Shown: positions 44,291 through 53,981, counted from the first letter of the stretch. The stretch: DNA of 64,000 nt from Bythopirellula goksoeyrii (GCF_008065115.1 NZ_CP042913.1:5901257-5965256), one strand, 5' to 3'. Made by a program: numbers and translations. Notes: generated by a model from the sequence alone, not told the origin.

Positions 44291-44805
44291 CCATAACTAC
44301 GGCGGTTGCATCATCCAAATTCTGAAAGGAATCACCGTTCGGCGCTGAGGTGTTGGCCACCGACAACACTGGGTAGGGACGGCGAACATCGCCAGAATGA
44401 TGACGCTCAGTGATTTCCGAGCGTCAGAAGGTTGCGAACCGCCGAATCAATCTGTGCCCATCGGCCCTACGCCAAAACTGCCTCATCCCGACACTCTGTA
44501 CTCAATTCGGCATTTCCTAAACTCACCTCGGTTGCATTGCCAGACCGTTCGAGGGATTCGAGGGGGTGGGTGGAGATGGCAGGAGAAATACCACTCGGAG
44601 AGTGGTGCTACTCTGGGAGAAGTGTTGAAGAATTGGTGGTTGGTGCGGAGTAGCATGTCCTGAACCTGTACCGACTGCATGCGAGTTATCGAGATTCTCT
44701 TGCGCAATAAATTGCCTGGGCGTTGGCTGGTTTCGGAGTAAAATACGAGTATTGCTATTCGGAACAACACAAGGTCCTAAGCGCCTGAGAAGATTGAGAA
44801 GTTTT
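44291..44805. other. intergenic, nothing recognised
   Basis: About 515 bases between dabA and the PEP-CTERM peptidase. Frames at 44397-44663 (plus) and 44483-44846 (minus) have no family features. It should contain the promoter of the downstream gene; no clear terminator for dabA was seen. Confidence 0.45.
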
Positions 44806-46320
44806 ATGGGGCAGAGAATCGCCGCACTTTTTTTGGTTGGTTTCATTCATTCGTTCGCGGGACTCTGTGAGGCCGTGGACTTTGAGTTTTACGGTCGCAC
44901 GGGCAATGGAATCGAGCTTGATTTCAGTTCGCGACTGGGGGTGCCTGGTGGTGCTTCCTTTTCAGGGTTGTCGCTGAGCGGATTTGGAGGCCATACGGTT
45001 CTCACTAGTTCCGATCTCAACCAGGGCAATTTTGCCAGCGATGGACAGTTGTGGGTGTTTGCGAATCCAGCGCGGAATACACCCGGCTTGGGGGACACAA
45101 ACCCTGCTGCACGGGGTTTCCAAGGGGCGCTCACGGGAAGCGTCCTGGTGAACGGCGAGCAGAAAACTTTCTCGGTCGTCGTGCAGCCAGGATATACGGG
45201 AGCGGGACCCGGTTCGGTGGGACAGAGCTTGGAATCGCTCAACAAACCAGGCAATAATCCCCTGTTTGTCGCCCAACAACAGCAGCGGTTGCGTTACTTG
45301 GGTTTTGTGCGGGAAGGAGGGGCACCGATTGCAGTGGATGGGGATTTTGGTCCCAATACCAATGCCGCCCTGCGCACGTTCCAAGCAGCGTTCGTTGCAG
45401 GGATTAACACCACGCAAAGTAGCGTGGATGGAATTGTCGGGCCGAACACGGCTGGTTGGCTCAACGCCGCCAACGCCCCGACCTGGGAAGAACTGATTGA
45501 TCCCGACCCGCAAGTTCCCGGCACGTTCAGCGTGAACAACATGATTGGCGACTTCGATATTTTGCCCAGTCGCGACCCGGGCACGAATCAGCGAACGGGG
45601 CTCACGCCGCAAATTGAACGGTTTGGCACAAGTTGGGCTCACACCCTGTGGAAGGCCGGTTCGGCCAGTGCCAAGACCGAAACCGGGATCACACAACTCA
45701 TGAACGCCATGTCGACGGCGGATGGCTATGGCTCGGCATCGGCCCACAGTACGCACCGCGTGGGCATGGATATTGACATGCATGTCGATGTTTCCACTTG
45801 GAACTTTGGCAATGGCGTTACCAGCACAGCGGAGCAAAATGTGATCGACATTGCCGTGGAGTACATCGACTCTGGAGCCAGCGGTGGATCACAGAGCGGA
45901 CGCGTGATTAGAATTATCAGCTCGAATCAGGACATCCTCGATGGAATCAATTCGCAGCGTCCGTCGACAGCGACTTGGTTCGATTCGAGTGGTGCCCATC
46001 AAAATCATTTGCACCTTGATGTTGGATCGCCCACACGTATTGCAGGATTGGCAGATCGACCGGGAGACTTCAATTTCGATGATCAGGTGGATGGCCGCGA
46101 TTTTCTGGTGTGGCAGCGTGGCGGGTCGAGCAGTCCCCACAGTGGATCGGATCTTGCGCTGTGGCAAGGACATTACAATGCAAGTTTGACGGCCTCGGTT
46201 GTCACTGTTCCTGAGCCTGGGAGTGGGATGATGTTGGTGGGGCTGTGGATGCTGGCGGCGATTGGGTGGTGGAGGAAGAGGAACTCGCTCTGCTGCGCTG
46301 GGGCTCCGCATCGTGGCTAA
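44806..46320 (+). CDS. exported PEP-CTERM protein with peptidoglycan-binding and M15/M74-like peptidase domains
   Basis: 504 residues from ATG 44806, which gives a signal peptide (GQRIAALFLVGFIHSFAGLCEA). In order: a beta-rich N-terminal part (about 25-140); a PG_binding_1 domain (VDGDFGPNTNAALRTFQ and VDGIVGPNTAGWLN, about 180-225); a LAS-type zinc peptidase core with STHRVGMDIDMHVD and HQNHLHLD (HxxGxDxD and HxH, about 300-408); a dockerin-like DFNFDDQVDGRDFLVWQRG segment (about 420-440); and a PEP-CTERM signal VPEPGSGMMLVG with a basic tail. It probably cleaves or remodels peptidoglycan at the cell surface. This combination of cell-wall binding, hydrolysis and exosortase sorting is uncommon. 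Confidence 0.78.
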   Translation: MGQRIAALFLVGFIHSFAGLCEAVDFEFYGRTGNGIELDFSSRLGVPGGASFSGLSLSGFGGHTVLTSSDLNQGNFASDGQLWVFANPARNTPGLGDTNPAARGFQGALTGSVLVNGEQKTFSVVVQPGYTGAGPGSVGQSLESLNKPGNNPLFVAQQQQRLRYLGFVREGGAPIAVDGDFGPNTNAALRTFQAAFVAGINTTQSSVDGIVGPNTAGWLNAANAPTWEELIDPDPQVPGTFSVNNMIGDFDILPSRDPGTNQRTGLTPQIERFGTSWAHTLWKAGSASAKTETGITQLMNAMSTADGYGSASAHSTHRVGMDIDMHVDVSTWNFGNGVTSTAEQNVIDIAVEYIDSGASGGSQSGRVIRIISSNQDILDGINSQRPSTATWFDSSGAHQNHLHLDVGSPTRIAGLADRPGDFNFDDQVDGRDFLVWQRGGSSSPHSGSDLALWQGHYNASLTASVVTVPEPGSGMMLVGLWMLAAIGWWRKRNSLCCAGAPHRG

Positions 46321-46386
46321 CACAGAAAAATAGCGCGGTAACTGAAAATACTCGAAACCTCTTGGCTCATGGTGTAAGCTGGGTGG

Positions 46387-47499
46387 GTGGAAACTACTGA
46401 CCCCCACGTCCGTGATCAGCTTTGCCTCTCGATGGTGTCGGGGGTGGGGCCGCTAGGCATTCAACGACTGCTTTCGCATTTTAGTTCTGCTGGGCGGGTG
46501 CTATCGGCTTCTGCAGGTGAGTTGACTTGTGTTCCTGGCATTGGGCCGACCATCGCCAAGAGAATCGCTGGGGCTCGGGCTGAGATCGATGTCGATGAGC
46601 AACTGCGCATCGCTGCGGAAAATGACCTTGCGATTCTTACGCCGCAAAGCGCTGACTATCCGGCTCTGTTGAAAGAAATCCCCGATCCGCCGGGGGTGCT
46701 GTTTGCGCGGGGGGAGCTCAAGGAAATTGATGGACTGGCTGTGGCGATTGTAGGTACGCGGCATGCCAGTCGCTATGGACTGAAGCAGGCCGAGACGTTG
46801 GGAGCGAGTTTGGCTAGCGCGGGATTCACCGTGGTGAGTGGCATGGCGCGGGGGATCGACACGGCGGCCCATCGCGGGGCGCTCAAAGCGAGTGGGCGGA
46901 CGATTGCGGTGCTGGCCAGTGGGGTGTTGGCCCCTTACCCTCCGGAGAACAAGGGATTGGCCGACGAGATTGCTGCTAAGGGTTGCGTGATGAGCGAAGC
47001 GGCGCCTACGATGCCGCCCATAAGCGGGATGTTTCCACAGCGGAATCGGATCATTAGTGGGCTTACCCTGGGGACGATTGTGGTGGAAGCCGCTGATAGG
47101 TCGGGGGCACTCATTACGGCCCGCCATGCCACGGAGCAGAATCGACAGGTGTTTGCCGTCCCAGGGCAAGTCGACAATCGGCTCGCGACCGGCACCAACC
47201 GGCTGATCCGTGACGGGGCCCGACTGGTGACTTCGATCGACGATGTGCTGGAAGAACTGGGGCCGCTAGCTCACGAGGCGCAGCGCGAGGATGGCACGAC
47301 GATCCGCTCCCCGGCGGAGTTGGCCCTCAATGAGATCGAGATGCAGGTGTTGCAGGCCATCGAAAAGGGTGGCTCGCTTATTGATGAAATCACCGTTAGC
47401 ACACAGATGCCCGTGCAGAGAGTTTTGGCGACGGTGAGCGTATTGGAGATGCGGGGTCTGGTCCGCAAAGTGAGCGGCAATCGGGTGGTGCGGGTATAA
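46387..47499 (+). CDS. dprA: DNA-processing protein DprA/Smf
   Basis: Single-strand DNA-binding recombination mediator that loads RecA during natural transformation; cytosolic. 370 residues with GTG start at 46387. N-terminal helix-hairpin-helix region LTCVPGIGPTIAKRIAGA (about 42-60). Rossmann-like DprA domain with VGTRHASRYG, GMARGIDTAAHRGAL and FPQRNRIISGLTLGTIVVEA (about 115-240). C-terminal winged helix (about 305-365). All domains are complete. No competence genes adjoin it. Confidence 0.95.
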   Translation: METTDPHVRDQLCLSMVSGVGPLGIQRLLSHFSSAGRVLSASAGELTCVPGIGPTIAKRIAGARAEIDVDEQLRIAAENDLAILTPQSADYPALLKEIPDPPGVLFARGELKEIDGLAVAIVGTRHASRYGLKQAETLGASLASAGFTVVSGMARGIDTAAHRGALKASGRTIAVLASGVLAPYPPENKGLADEIAAKGCVMSEAAPTMPPISGMFPQRNRIISGLTLGTIVVEAADRSGALITARHATEQNRQVFAVPGQVDNRLATGTNRLIRDGARLVTSIDDVLEELGPLAHEAQREDGTTIRSPAELALNEIEMQVLQAIEKGGSLIDEITVSTQMPVQRVLATVSVLEMRGLVRKVSGNRVVRV

Positions 47500-48034
47500 A
47501 GGTACTTAAGTGTCGCTTTATAGCCTTTTAGGCTCCCGCTCAATTGTCCACCCAACTGCATGATTTTTGACCAGTGGTGCAAAATCAGACACTTTTTCCT
47601 GGGACATTCGAGAGAAGAATCTGCCAAGAAACTGGCAAATTCTGCAATTCTGGCAGTTTAGAACGGTGACTTCGAAGGCGAACCAAATGGCTTCTTTTTA
47701 CGTAAAATGTTAGCACTATAGGGTTTGGGTGATTGCTAGCACCGCTAAACCGTCCAAAATGCCAAGTCTCGGCATAGGAGTTGCGATTACCCCCTACGCA
47801 ACTGCTCGACGCGGGTCTATCCCCAAAAGTGAGTAGCCCAAGCTTCACAGAAAGAATTAGCGGCTACAATGGATACCTGAGTTCGGCAGATGCCACCGGC
47901 AGAGCCTGGTGTTCCGCCACCCATGGAATCGCACATGTATGTTGCGAGGGTACGCGGATTCCTATTTTGGACGGCAGGGAGAAAGGATTTTCTCCTGATT
48001 AGCGTCGAACTCTCGGAATGAGGAGTTCGTAAAG
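47500..48034. other. long leader of the ECF sigma gene
   Basis: About 535 bases with no gene. Two hairpins precede the sigma start: GGAGAAA/TTTCTCC near 47980-48000, and CGAACTC (48006-48012) pairing with GAGTTCG (48023-48029). The second would sequester the GAGGAG ribosome-binding site at 48020-48025, which suggests translational control. No riboswitch consensus was recognised. Confidence 0.45.
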
Positions 48035-48685
48035 ATGGTTAGGCAACCCAAGGAACAGTTGAAGAATAACGGTGCGACAAGCGAAGTAGCGAACCTCAGT
48101 GATGAGCAGCTAATCGCCTCGTACCAAAAAGCGGAAGATAGCTCGGTTTTTGCCGAGTTGGTCTCTCGCTACGAGCGTGAGTTGTACAATTACTTGAAGC
48201 GATATCTGGGCGACGCCGTGTTGGCCGAAGATGTGTTTCAGACAACTTTCCTCCAAGTCCATACGAAGCGAGATCGATTTGAGTTGGGGCGCAAGTTCCG
48301 CCCATGGCTCTACACGATTGCTACGAATCAGGCGATCGACGCCCAACGCCGCAATCGCAGACATCGTCGCTTGAGTCTGGATCGAGCACACAGCGCTGGA
48401 GGAGAGGAAGTCGGTTCGCTAATGGAAGTTGTCGCGACGAGCGATGCCAGCCCTTACGACACCGTGGAAAGTGGCGAGCAGGCCGAGTGGGTCCGCAACG
48501 AAGTGGCAACCTTGCCCGAACCGTTGCAGAACGCGGTCAACCTGGTCTACTTCCGAGGGATGAAATACCGTGATGCTGCCAAGATTATGTCGATACCTGT
48601 GGGAACAGTCAAAAGCCGACTCCACGCAGCGCTCAAACGACTCGGAGAGTCTTGGCGCGATTTGCAAGTCGCGAATCACCAGTAG
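48035..48685 (+). CDS. ECF-type RNA polymerase sigma factor
   Basis: 216 residues. Sigma2 with FAELVSRYERELYNYL, LAEDVFQTTFLQVH and KFRPWLYTIATNQAID (about 35-105); a low-complexity linker; sigma4 with LPEPLQNAVNLVYFRGM and the helix-turn-helix YRDAAKIMSIPVGTVKSRLH (about 165-200). No C-terminal extension. The GAGGAG ribosome-binding site lies in a potential hairpin. The following gene begins 130 bases later, after a terminator-like hairpin, and encodes a membrane protein with an anti-sigma-like N-terminus. Confidence 0.93.
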   Translation: MVRQPKEQLKNNGATSEVANLSDEQLIASYQKAEDSSVFAELVSRYERELYNYLKRYLGDAVLAEDVFQTTFLQVHTKRDRFELGRKFRPWLYTIATNQAIDAQRRNRRHRRLSLDRAHSAGGEEVGSLMEVVATSDASPYDTVESGEQAEWVRNEVATLPEPLQNAVNLVYFRGMKYRDAAKIMSIPVGTVKSRLHAALKRLGESWRDLQVANHQ

Positions 48686-48750
48686 TGGTCCAGCGGGTCT
48701 CGTTTTCGTCCTGGCGAAGACATGTTTCAATCACATTAAGACTACTTATC

Positions 48751-48786
48751 ACGAGCCTGCGACCATTGGTTGTAGGCTCGTTTTTT
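48751..48786 (+). terminator. intrinsic terminator after the ECF sigma gene
   Basis: ACGAGCCTGC at 48751-48760 pairs with GTAGGCTCGT ending at 48781 (one G-T wobble, 11-base loop), followed directly by a T-run. A textbook Rho-independent terminator 65 bases after the sigma stop, so the downstream anti-sigma-like gene may be expressed only by read-through or from its own promoter. Confidence 0.8.
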
Positions 48787-48814
48787 GTTATCAGACTGCG
48801 AAAGCTCCGGTTCG

Positions 48815-49831
48815 ATGAGAGAGCAACTGCTAGCCTACTTGCTGAATGATCTAGATCCTGCCGAGCGCAAAAGCGTGGAAGACGCGATTGCCGCCGATCC
48901 GAAGTTGGCCGAGGAATTGGAGCATCTCCGCGAGTGCTTGGCGGGGAGTGAACAGGAAGCCGAACCGGCGGTGACTCCACCAACCAAGCTTGCTTCGCGC
49001 ACTTGTTCGTTTGTCGAGCATGCCGTTGAACGCTCGAAGTCGTTCTGCAAATCATCCCCCAGCGCTGCCAGCTTGAGCGAATCGCATGATGGTTTTTCCG
49101 CACGCAGCAAGTGGTCCTACGCGGATCTCATCATTGGGGCATGCATCCTATTGGCGATTGGGGCTCTGTTGTTACCGGCAATAGGTGAGAGCAGAGAAAC
49201 AGCACGCCAACTCAAGTGCCAGAACAATTTGCTCCGCTTGGGTGCAGCACTTACACAATACAATGAGCGGTTCCAGCGTGGACTTCCCCAGATCAAGCCC
49301 GATCAGAACGCGGGTTTCTTTGTGGTGGAGCTCTACGAGAAGGGCATTCTCACGCGCGAAGAACTTGCTGAACTGGTCGTTTGTCCTGCAACGCAATTAG
49401 CGGACAAGGTCGCCAGCGGTCACATCCGCATCTATATCCCCAACCGAGAAGAGTATCTGCGTTCCGATGGAGCTGCCGGCAATTTGCTCCGCAAACTCAT
49501 GGCGGGGGACTACGCTTACAATCTTGGCTATCGCACTCCCTCAGGAAGTATCCATCAGATTCGATTCGAAGGAAGTTCCCATTTGCCTCTCTTATCCGAC
49601 GCCCCGAGCTTGGCAATAGCCGGCTATCAAAGCGCCAACCATGGGGGTTGTGGACAGAATGTGATCTTCCAGGATTTGAGCTGCCGGTACATTCGGTGTA
49701 TTCAGGCTCATAGCCAGCAAGATCACTGGTATCTGAACGACGATGGCAAGCCTGCAGCCGGTTGCCGATCGAAGGACATAGTGCTTGCCCCCAGCGAGGC
49801 AACGCCGCTATTGGAAGTGGGCGAGAGGTAA
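48815..49831 (+). CDS. membrane protein with anti-sigma-like N-terminus and DUF1559-like C-terminal part
   Basis: 338 residues from ATG 48815. The first 45 residues (LAYLLNDLDPAERKSVEDAI, LAEELEHLRE) look like the cytosolic start of planctomycete anti-sigma factors. A membrane helix sits at about 109-129 (LIIGACILLAIGALLLPAI). Immediately after it comes SRETARQLKCQNNLLRLGAAL, the signature of DUF1559 proteins after their pilin-like helix, and near the end NHGGCGQNVIFQDLS, like the DUF1559 H-x-G-G-x-N-V-x-F-x-D-G motif. The apparent hybrid follows an ECF sigma gene. No zinc-finger HxxxCxxC is seen, so the anti-sigma role is inferred. Confidence 0.7.
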   Translation: MREQLLAYLLNDLDPAERKSVEDAIAADPKLAEELEHLRECLAGSEQEAEPAVTPPTKLASRTCSFVEHAVERSKSFCKSSPSAASLSESHDGFSARSKWSYADLIIGACILLAIGALLLPAIGESRETARQLKCQNNLLRLGAALTQYNERFQRGLPQIKPDQNAGFFVVELYEKGILTREELAELVVCPATQLADKVASGHIRIYIPNREEYLRSDGAAGNLLRKLMAGDYAYNLGYRTPSGSIHQIRFEGSSHLPLLSDAPSLAIAGYQSANHGGCGQNVIFQDLSCRYIRCIQAHSQQDHWYLNDDGKPAAGCRSKDIVLAPSEATPLLEVGER

Positions 49832-49963
49832 CCTCGTCGAAGGAATTCAACGGGAGCGTTGACTTTTCGCTTCGCACACCGGCCTAAGCACTGAGAATCT
49901 CGCTGTTTTGCGACTGGCACACCATGTGCTTTCTGCTTCCGGTACCTCCTTTCCCAAGCACTT

Positions 49964-50016
49964 GACCGTGTGAAAGAGCCTTCCCTCCGGGCTTTTTCAC
50001 GCGGTCTTGTTGTTTG
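49964..50016 (+). terminator. long hairpin terminator
   Basis: GACCGTGTGAAAGAGCC (49964-49980) pairs with a near-perfect complement ending at 50006 across an 8-base loop, followed by TTGTTGTTTG. A 17-bp stem with a mixed T/G tail, 130 bases after the membrane protein stop; the most likely terminator of that unit. Confidence 0.6.
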
Positions 50017-50358
50017 TATTCATGCAATGGTTGGTGATTCGAAATGCCCCAAGCGGCCCGGTTCGTCCCAGACCCTCTTCCCGAATCGGATTGCCCCTTC
50101 CGCGGTGCTCACATTTCAGACTATCGCCAAGCAACCAGCGCCCAACGCTTTCTCCCAGGTTGGCTAATAATGGGTTATTCTCCTAAGGGTTGGCCCGCCT
50201 GCTTAGCCGCTCCGATCCCCGATATCCCAATGCCGGTTTTCGCTATACTCTAGGTTAGACAACCAACTCTATCGCGCTAGTGCTTTGTTCCAATTGCAAA
50301 CTGCTACCAAAAATAGAAAGTATTTGATTCCTTCTCTTCTGTTAAAGAAAATCCTACC
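50017..50358. other. intergenic upstream of the sugar isomerase gene
   Basis: About 340 bases. A 69-codon plus frame at 50044-50253 has no family features and no ribosome-binding site. A TATACT at about 50245 could be a -10 element but lacks a matching -35. Nothing else seen. Confidence 0.4.
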
Positions 50359-51312
50359 ATGGCAAATGGCATCGATCGCAGACAAGTATTCCTAACAGCC
50401 GGCGCACTGGCTCTCTCTCCTCTCGTGAAGGCGAACGCAGCAGAAACTCCGCCAACTAAAAAACGAGAATCTTCTGGCGAGCCGTTTCGTTACTGTCTGA
50501 ACACAAGCACCATTCGCGGCCAAAAGCTGTCGCTACCCGAGCAGATCGATTTGGCAGCTAAAGCAGGTTACGATGGAATCGAACCTTGGCTCGGTGATAT
50601 TCAAACCTACGCAGATCAGGGAGGCAGCCTTGCTGACCTCAAGCAAGAAATTGCTGATCAGGGGCTCACCATCGAGAGTGCGATCGGGTTTGCCCGTTGG
50701 ATCGTCGACGACAACGCCAAGCGCAGACAAGGGTTGCGTGATGCTGAGCGCGATATGCAACTTGTGAAGGGCATCGGCGGCAGCCGGATTGCAGCCCCCC
50801 CTGTGGGTGCCACGGGTCCCATGGAGCTCGACCTCATCGCCGAGCGTTATCGAGCTCTCCTGGAAGTCGGCGAAAGGGCTGGTGTGGCTCCTCAACTCGA
50901 ACTCTGGGGACACTCCCCTGCTATCCACAACCTCAGCCAACTCGCCTACATCGCCATTGCCGCGGGCAAACCTAAAACCTACGTCTTGCCCGACGTCTAT
51001 CACATGTACAAGGGTGGTTCCGATTTCGATGGACTGCGCATGATCGCCGGACCGCGCATCGCCGTCTTCCACATGAACGATTATCCCGCAGTTCCTCCGC
51101 GGGATACAATCAGCGACCAACACCGCATCTACCCCGGTGACGGCGTCGCACCACTTGGGCAAATCATCCGCGACCTCCACGAAACCGGCTTCCGCGGCGC
51201 GTTTTCCTTGGAGCTTTTCAACCCGATCTACTGGAAGCAAGACCCCTTGCAAGTTGCCCAAACGGGCCTCCAAAAAATGCGCACCGCCGTCGAAGCCGCC
51301 CTTGCTAGTTGA
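50359..51312 (+). CDS. exported sugar phosphate isomerase/epimerase-like TIM-barrel protein
   Basis: 317 residues. The N-terminus DRRQVFLTAGALALSPLVKANA is a Tat-type signal (double arginine followed by a hydrophobic run). The mature part is an AP_endonuc_2 (xylose isomerase-like) TIM barrel: YCLNTSTIRGQ, AGYDGIEPW, APQLELWGH (metal-binding Glu), DVYHMYKGG (His), FHMNDYP and FSLELFN (Glu) supply the usual metal ligands. Members isomerise or epimerise free or phosphorylated sugars, and planctomycetes hold many such exported paralogues with unknown substrates. It is monocistronic and convergent with the ABC ATPase gene. Confidence 0.87.
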   Translation: MANGIDRRQVFLTAGALALSPLVKANAAETPPTKKRESSGEPFRYCLNTSTIRGQKLSLPEQIDLAAKAGYDGIEPWLGDIQTYADQGGSLADLKQEIADQGLTIESAIGFARWIVDDNAKRRQGLRDAERDMQLVKGIGGSRIAAPPVGATGPMELDLIAERYRALLEVGERAGVAPQLELWGHSPAIHNLSQLAYIAIAAGKPKTYVLPDVYHMYKGGSDFDGLRMIAGPRIAVFHMNDYPAVPPRDTISDQHRIYPGDGVAPLGQIIRDLHETGFRGAFSLELFNPIYWKQDPLQVAQTGLQKMRTAVEAALAS

Positions 51313-51426
51313 TTAGCACTGCCTTCTCGTTATTCCCGCGCAGAATTTACCCTTCGCGCAGGCAAGGACGGGGAACCGGTGTGTTAGCGTTGCCCTCTGA
51401 ATTCCCGTCTGCATGTGAATAATGTG

Positions 51427-53268
51427 TCAAGATCGTTCCCGCTCCGTGACCAACTGGCGGATATGCTCCAGATCATCCTGCGGCGTCGCATCGATCAGCC
51501 CGCGAGTGTATGCTTCGCGCGGAGCGGCATAGATTGCTTGCGACGGGCCGAACTCGACAATCTTTCCCTGGTTCATCACGGCCATCATGTCGGCCATGAA
51601 TTTTACGACGCTCAAGTCGTGGCTGATAAAGAGATACGTGAGACCGCGTTTGTGCTGCAAGTCGTTGAGCAGATTGAGTACCTGCGCTTGCACCGAGACA
51701 TCGAGGGCTGAGACAGACTCGTCGCAGATCAAGAGCTCTGGCTCGACGGCCAAGGCACGAGCGATACAGATGCGTTGACGCTGGCCACCTGAAAACTCGT
51801 GGGGATAGCGCCGCAAGTGGGCTGCCGACATGCCAACTTCTTCGAGCAAGGATGCCGCCCGATCGCGGCGTTCTTTGCGATTGCCATAGAGTCCCTGGAT
51901 CACCATCGGTTCAGTCACCGCTGATTCAATAGTCATGCGAGGATCGAGCGAGCCATAGGGGTCCTGGAACACGATCTGCATGCGACTACGGATGCGGCGT
52001 AATTCGCGTACGCCGAGCGCGCGGACATCGGTGCCGTCGAGGAGAATCTTGCCGGCGGTTGGTTCGACGAGCCTCAGGATGGCTCGGCCGGAGGTCGTCT
52101 TTCCGCAACCGCTTTCGCCGACCAAACCAAGCGTTTGTCCGCGATAGATGCGGAAGCTCACACCGTCGACGGCACGGATGTAGTCATGAGTGCGCGAGAG
52201 AATTCCTTTCTTCACGGGAAAATGGACAGCGAGGTCTACGACCTCCAACAAGGGTCGAGTGCCCTCTTCTACAGCGACTGTGTCGGCCGCGCGAGATGTT
52301 TCTTCCCAGGGATGGCCCATCGCAGCGAGTTCGGACTTGGGGTGCAGCACCGCGCCTCGACCTTCCGCGGTCAATTCACGGTAGCGATCGTCGGACATCG
52401 GTTTTTCGCGGATTTCCAGTTGGCCATCGATCATCTTGACTTCCATAAAATCGTCGACTGTCGGCAAGCGTCGGTACTTGGTATCGAGTCGCGGACGGCA
52501 GGCCAGGAGCCCCTTGGTATAGGGATGATGCGGTTTGGCAAAGATGTCGAGAACGGGGCCCTGCTCGACCATCTCGCCCCGATACATGACCAGCACTTCG
52601 TCGGCGATCTCAGCGATGACGCCCAAATCGTGGGTGATGAAGAGTATCGACATGCCGCGTTGGTCGCGAAGCCGACGCAACATCTGCAAGATCTGCGCCT
52701 GGACGGTCACATCCAAGGCCGTGGTTGGTTCGTCGGCAATCAATAGTTTTGGATTACAAGACAAGGCCATCGCGATCATGACGCGTTGTTTTTGACCGCC
52801 AGACATCTGATGCGGGTAAGAATCAACCCGCTGTTCGGGTTGGGGAATGCCGACTTCGCGGAAGAGGGCAATTGTGCGCTGGCGTGCTTCTCGCCGCGAG
52901 ACACGTTGATGCACAATGATTGCCTCGGCCACTTGGCTGCCAACCGTGTAAACGGGGTTAAGCGAGGTCATCGGTTCTTGAAAGATCATGCTGACATCCC
53001 TGCCGCGAATCGAACGCATGTCCGGTTCAGGAAGCTTTACCAAATCGCGGCCTAAGAGAACGATCTTCCCCGACTCGATCTGTGCTGATGTTGCCAAGAG
53101 TCGCATGATCGAGAGCGAGGTGACACTCTTGCCCGAGCCACTCTCGCCGACGATGCCAAGGGTGTGGCCAACGGGGATTTGGAAGGAGACACCATCAACG
53201 GCGCGGACAATGCCGGCGTCGGTGCGGAAATAGGTGCGCAAGTTTTCGACGGCGAGGGTGTTGGTCAT
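51427..53268 (-). CDS. fused Opp/Dpp-type ABC transporter ATPase (two nucleotide-binding domains)
   Basis: 613 residues from ATG 53268, equivalent to DppD and DppF joined. The first domain has [12 protein letters not shown]-type MSGGQKQR and [10 protein letters not shown] (about residues 38-185). The second has [16 protein letters not shown] and [10 protein letters not shown] (about 375-530), where serine replaces the usual proline after DE. Each half carries the oligopeptide-family C-terminal extension ([29 protein letters not shown]). It would energise peptide or nickel import, but no permease or binding-protein genes adjoin it, so it works with components elsewhere. The 9-residue upstream in-frame start at 53295 is not family-like. 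Confidence 0.9.
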   Translation of the reverse strand: MTNTLAVENLRTYFRTDAGIVRAVDGVSFQIPVGHTLGIVGESGSGKSVTSLSIMRLLATSAQIESGKIVLLGRDLVKLPEPDMRSIRGRDVSMIFQEPMTSLNPVYTVGSQVAEAIIVHQRVSRREARQRTIALFREVGIPQPEQRVDSYPHQMSGGQKQRVMIAMALSCNPKLLIADEPTTALDVTVQAQILQMLRRLRDQRGMSILFITHDLGVIAEIADEVLVMYRGEMVEQGPVLDIFAKPHHPYTKGLLACRPRLDTKYRRLPTVDDFMEVKMIDGQLEIREKPMSDDRYRELTAEGRGAVLHPKSELAAMGHPWEETSRAADTVAVEEGTRPLLEVVDLAVHFPVKKGILSRTHDYIRAVDGVSFRIYRGQTLGLVGESGCGKTTSGRAILRLVEPTAGKILLDGTDVRALGVRELRRIRSRMQIVFQDPYGSLDPRMTIESAVTEPMVIQGLYGNRKERRDRAASLLEEVGMSAAHLRRYPHEFSGGQRQRICIARALAVEPELLICDESVSALDVSVQAQVLNLLNDLQHKRGLTYLFISHDLSVVKFMADMMAVMNQGKIVEFGPSQAIYAAPREAYTRGLIDATPQDDLEHIRQLVTERERS

Positions 53269-53278
53269 AAATAGTATT

Positions 53279-53750
53279 GGCCACAAAAAGCACAAGAAGG
53301 CACGAAAAGATTTAGATATCTTGGGGCGTCATGAGGTATTTTTTTACGTAGAGCTTTGGGCTGCCAAAATTGATGAGCAAACCTGTTTCGATTCTTGATG
53401 ATTTTAGATAACCCAAGAGTTGAGCAACATATTCATCGCAGATAGATCTGGCGGCCTTCAGCTCGACTATGAGTTGTCCTTCAATAAACAAGTCTGCGTA
53501 ATACTCACCAAGAATCGTTCCATCTTCATCCAACACATTGAGAGGGTGTTGCTGCAGTACGCAAAGCCCCTGACTTCGCAACCGGTGGACCAATGCGTTT
53601 TCGTAGATCTTTTCCAGATGTCCGTTTCGATGGTAGCTGTGAATTGCAAAACTCGTTTCCCGCACTATGTCGCAGAGCTGATTAATATTATCCCATTGGG
53701 CAACCATATCACATGCCTCCTTTTAGTGCCTCTTAGTGATTTTTGTGGCT
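53279..53750. repeat. imperfect inverted repeats flanking the GxxExxY gene
   Basis: GCCACAAAAAGCAC and AAGAAGGCAC (53280-53303) recur in inverse orientation at about 53727-53750 (GCCACAAAAATCAC then TAAGAGGCAC on the minus strand), 20 of 24 positions matching. They lie just outside the single gene. This suggests the gene and its ends move or spread as one unit. The A-rich CACAAAAAG units resemble the dispersed purine-rich intergenic repeats elsewhere in the window. Confidence 0.55.
53312..53707 (-). CDS. GxxExxY family protein (PD-(D/E)XK nuclease-like)
   Basis: 131 residues. The defining motif is [15 protein letters not shown] (G-x-x-E-x-x-Y, residues 29-43), then [20 protein letters not shown], where D and E-x-K match a PD-(D/E)XK nuclease core, and [14 protein letters not shown] at the end. 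The family (PF13366) is widespread, often multicopy and of unknown function. It is a single gene flanked by inverted repeats at about 53280-53303 and 53727-53750, an arrangement suggesting mobility. Confidence 0.88.
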   Translation of the reverse strand: MVAQWDNINQLCDIVRETSFAIHSYHRNGHLEKIYENALVHRLRSQGLCVLQQHPLNVLDEDGTILGEYYADLFIEGQLIVELKAARSICDEYVAQLLGYLKSSRIETGLLINFGSPKLYVKKYLMTPQDI

Positions 53751-53981
53751 AATTCTTGACTTCGTTTGCCGGGCTATGCACCCAAAGTTCGTCGACAATT
53801 CTCACATGCTAGCACAACCACCAAGCTCGTGTTGCCTGCTGAGGGCGTTTGAGGGTAGATTTTTCTTTGCTCGTAGCCGCGGCTTCCTGAGAGATGCGGA
53901 TTTTAGGTGACCCGTGTCGCATCGTCTGTCTCGGAGAGACGGACCTACGTGTTTTCTACCTCAAAGGATTGAGAGATCGCC

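Noticed and set aside
50044-50253. 69-codon plus frame MPQAARFVPD
   Set aside because: No ribosome-binding site, no conserved motif, sits between a terminator and a well-supported gene.
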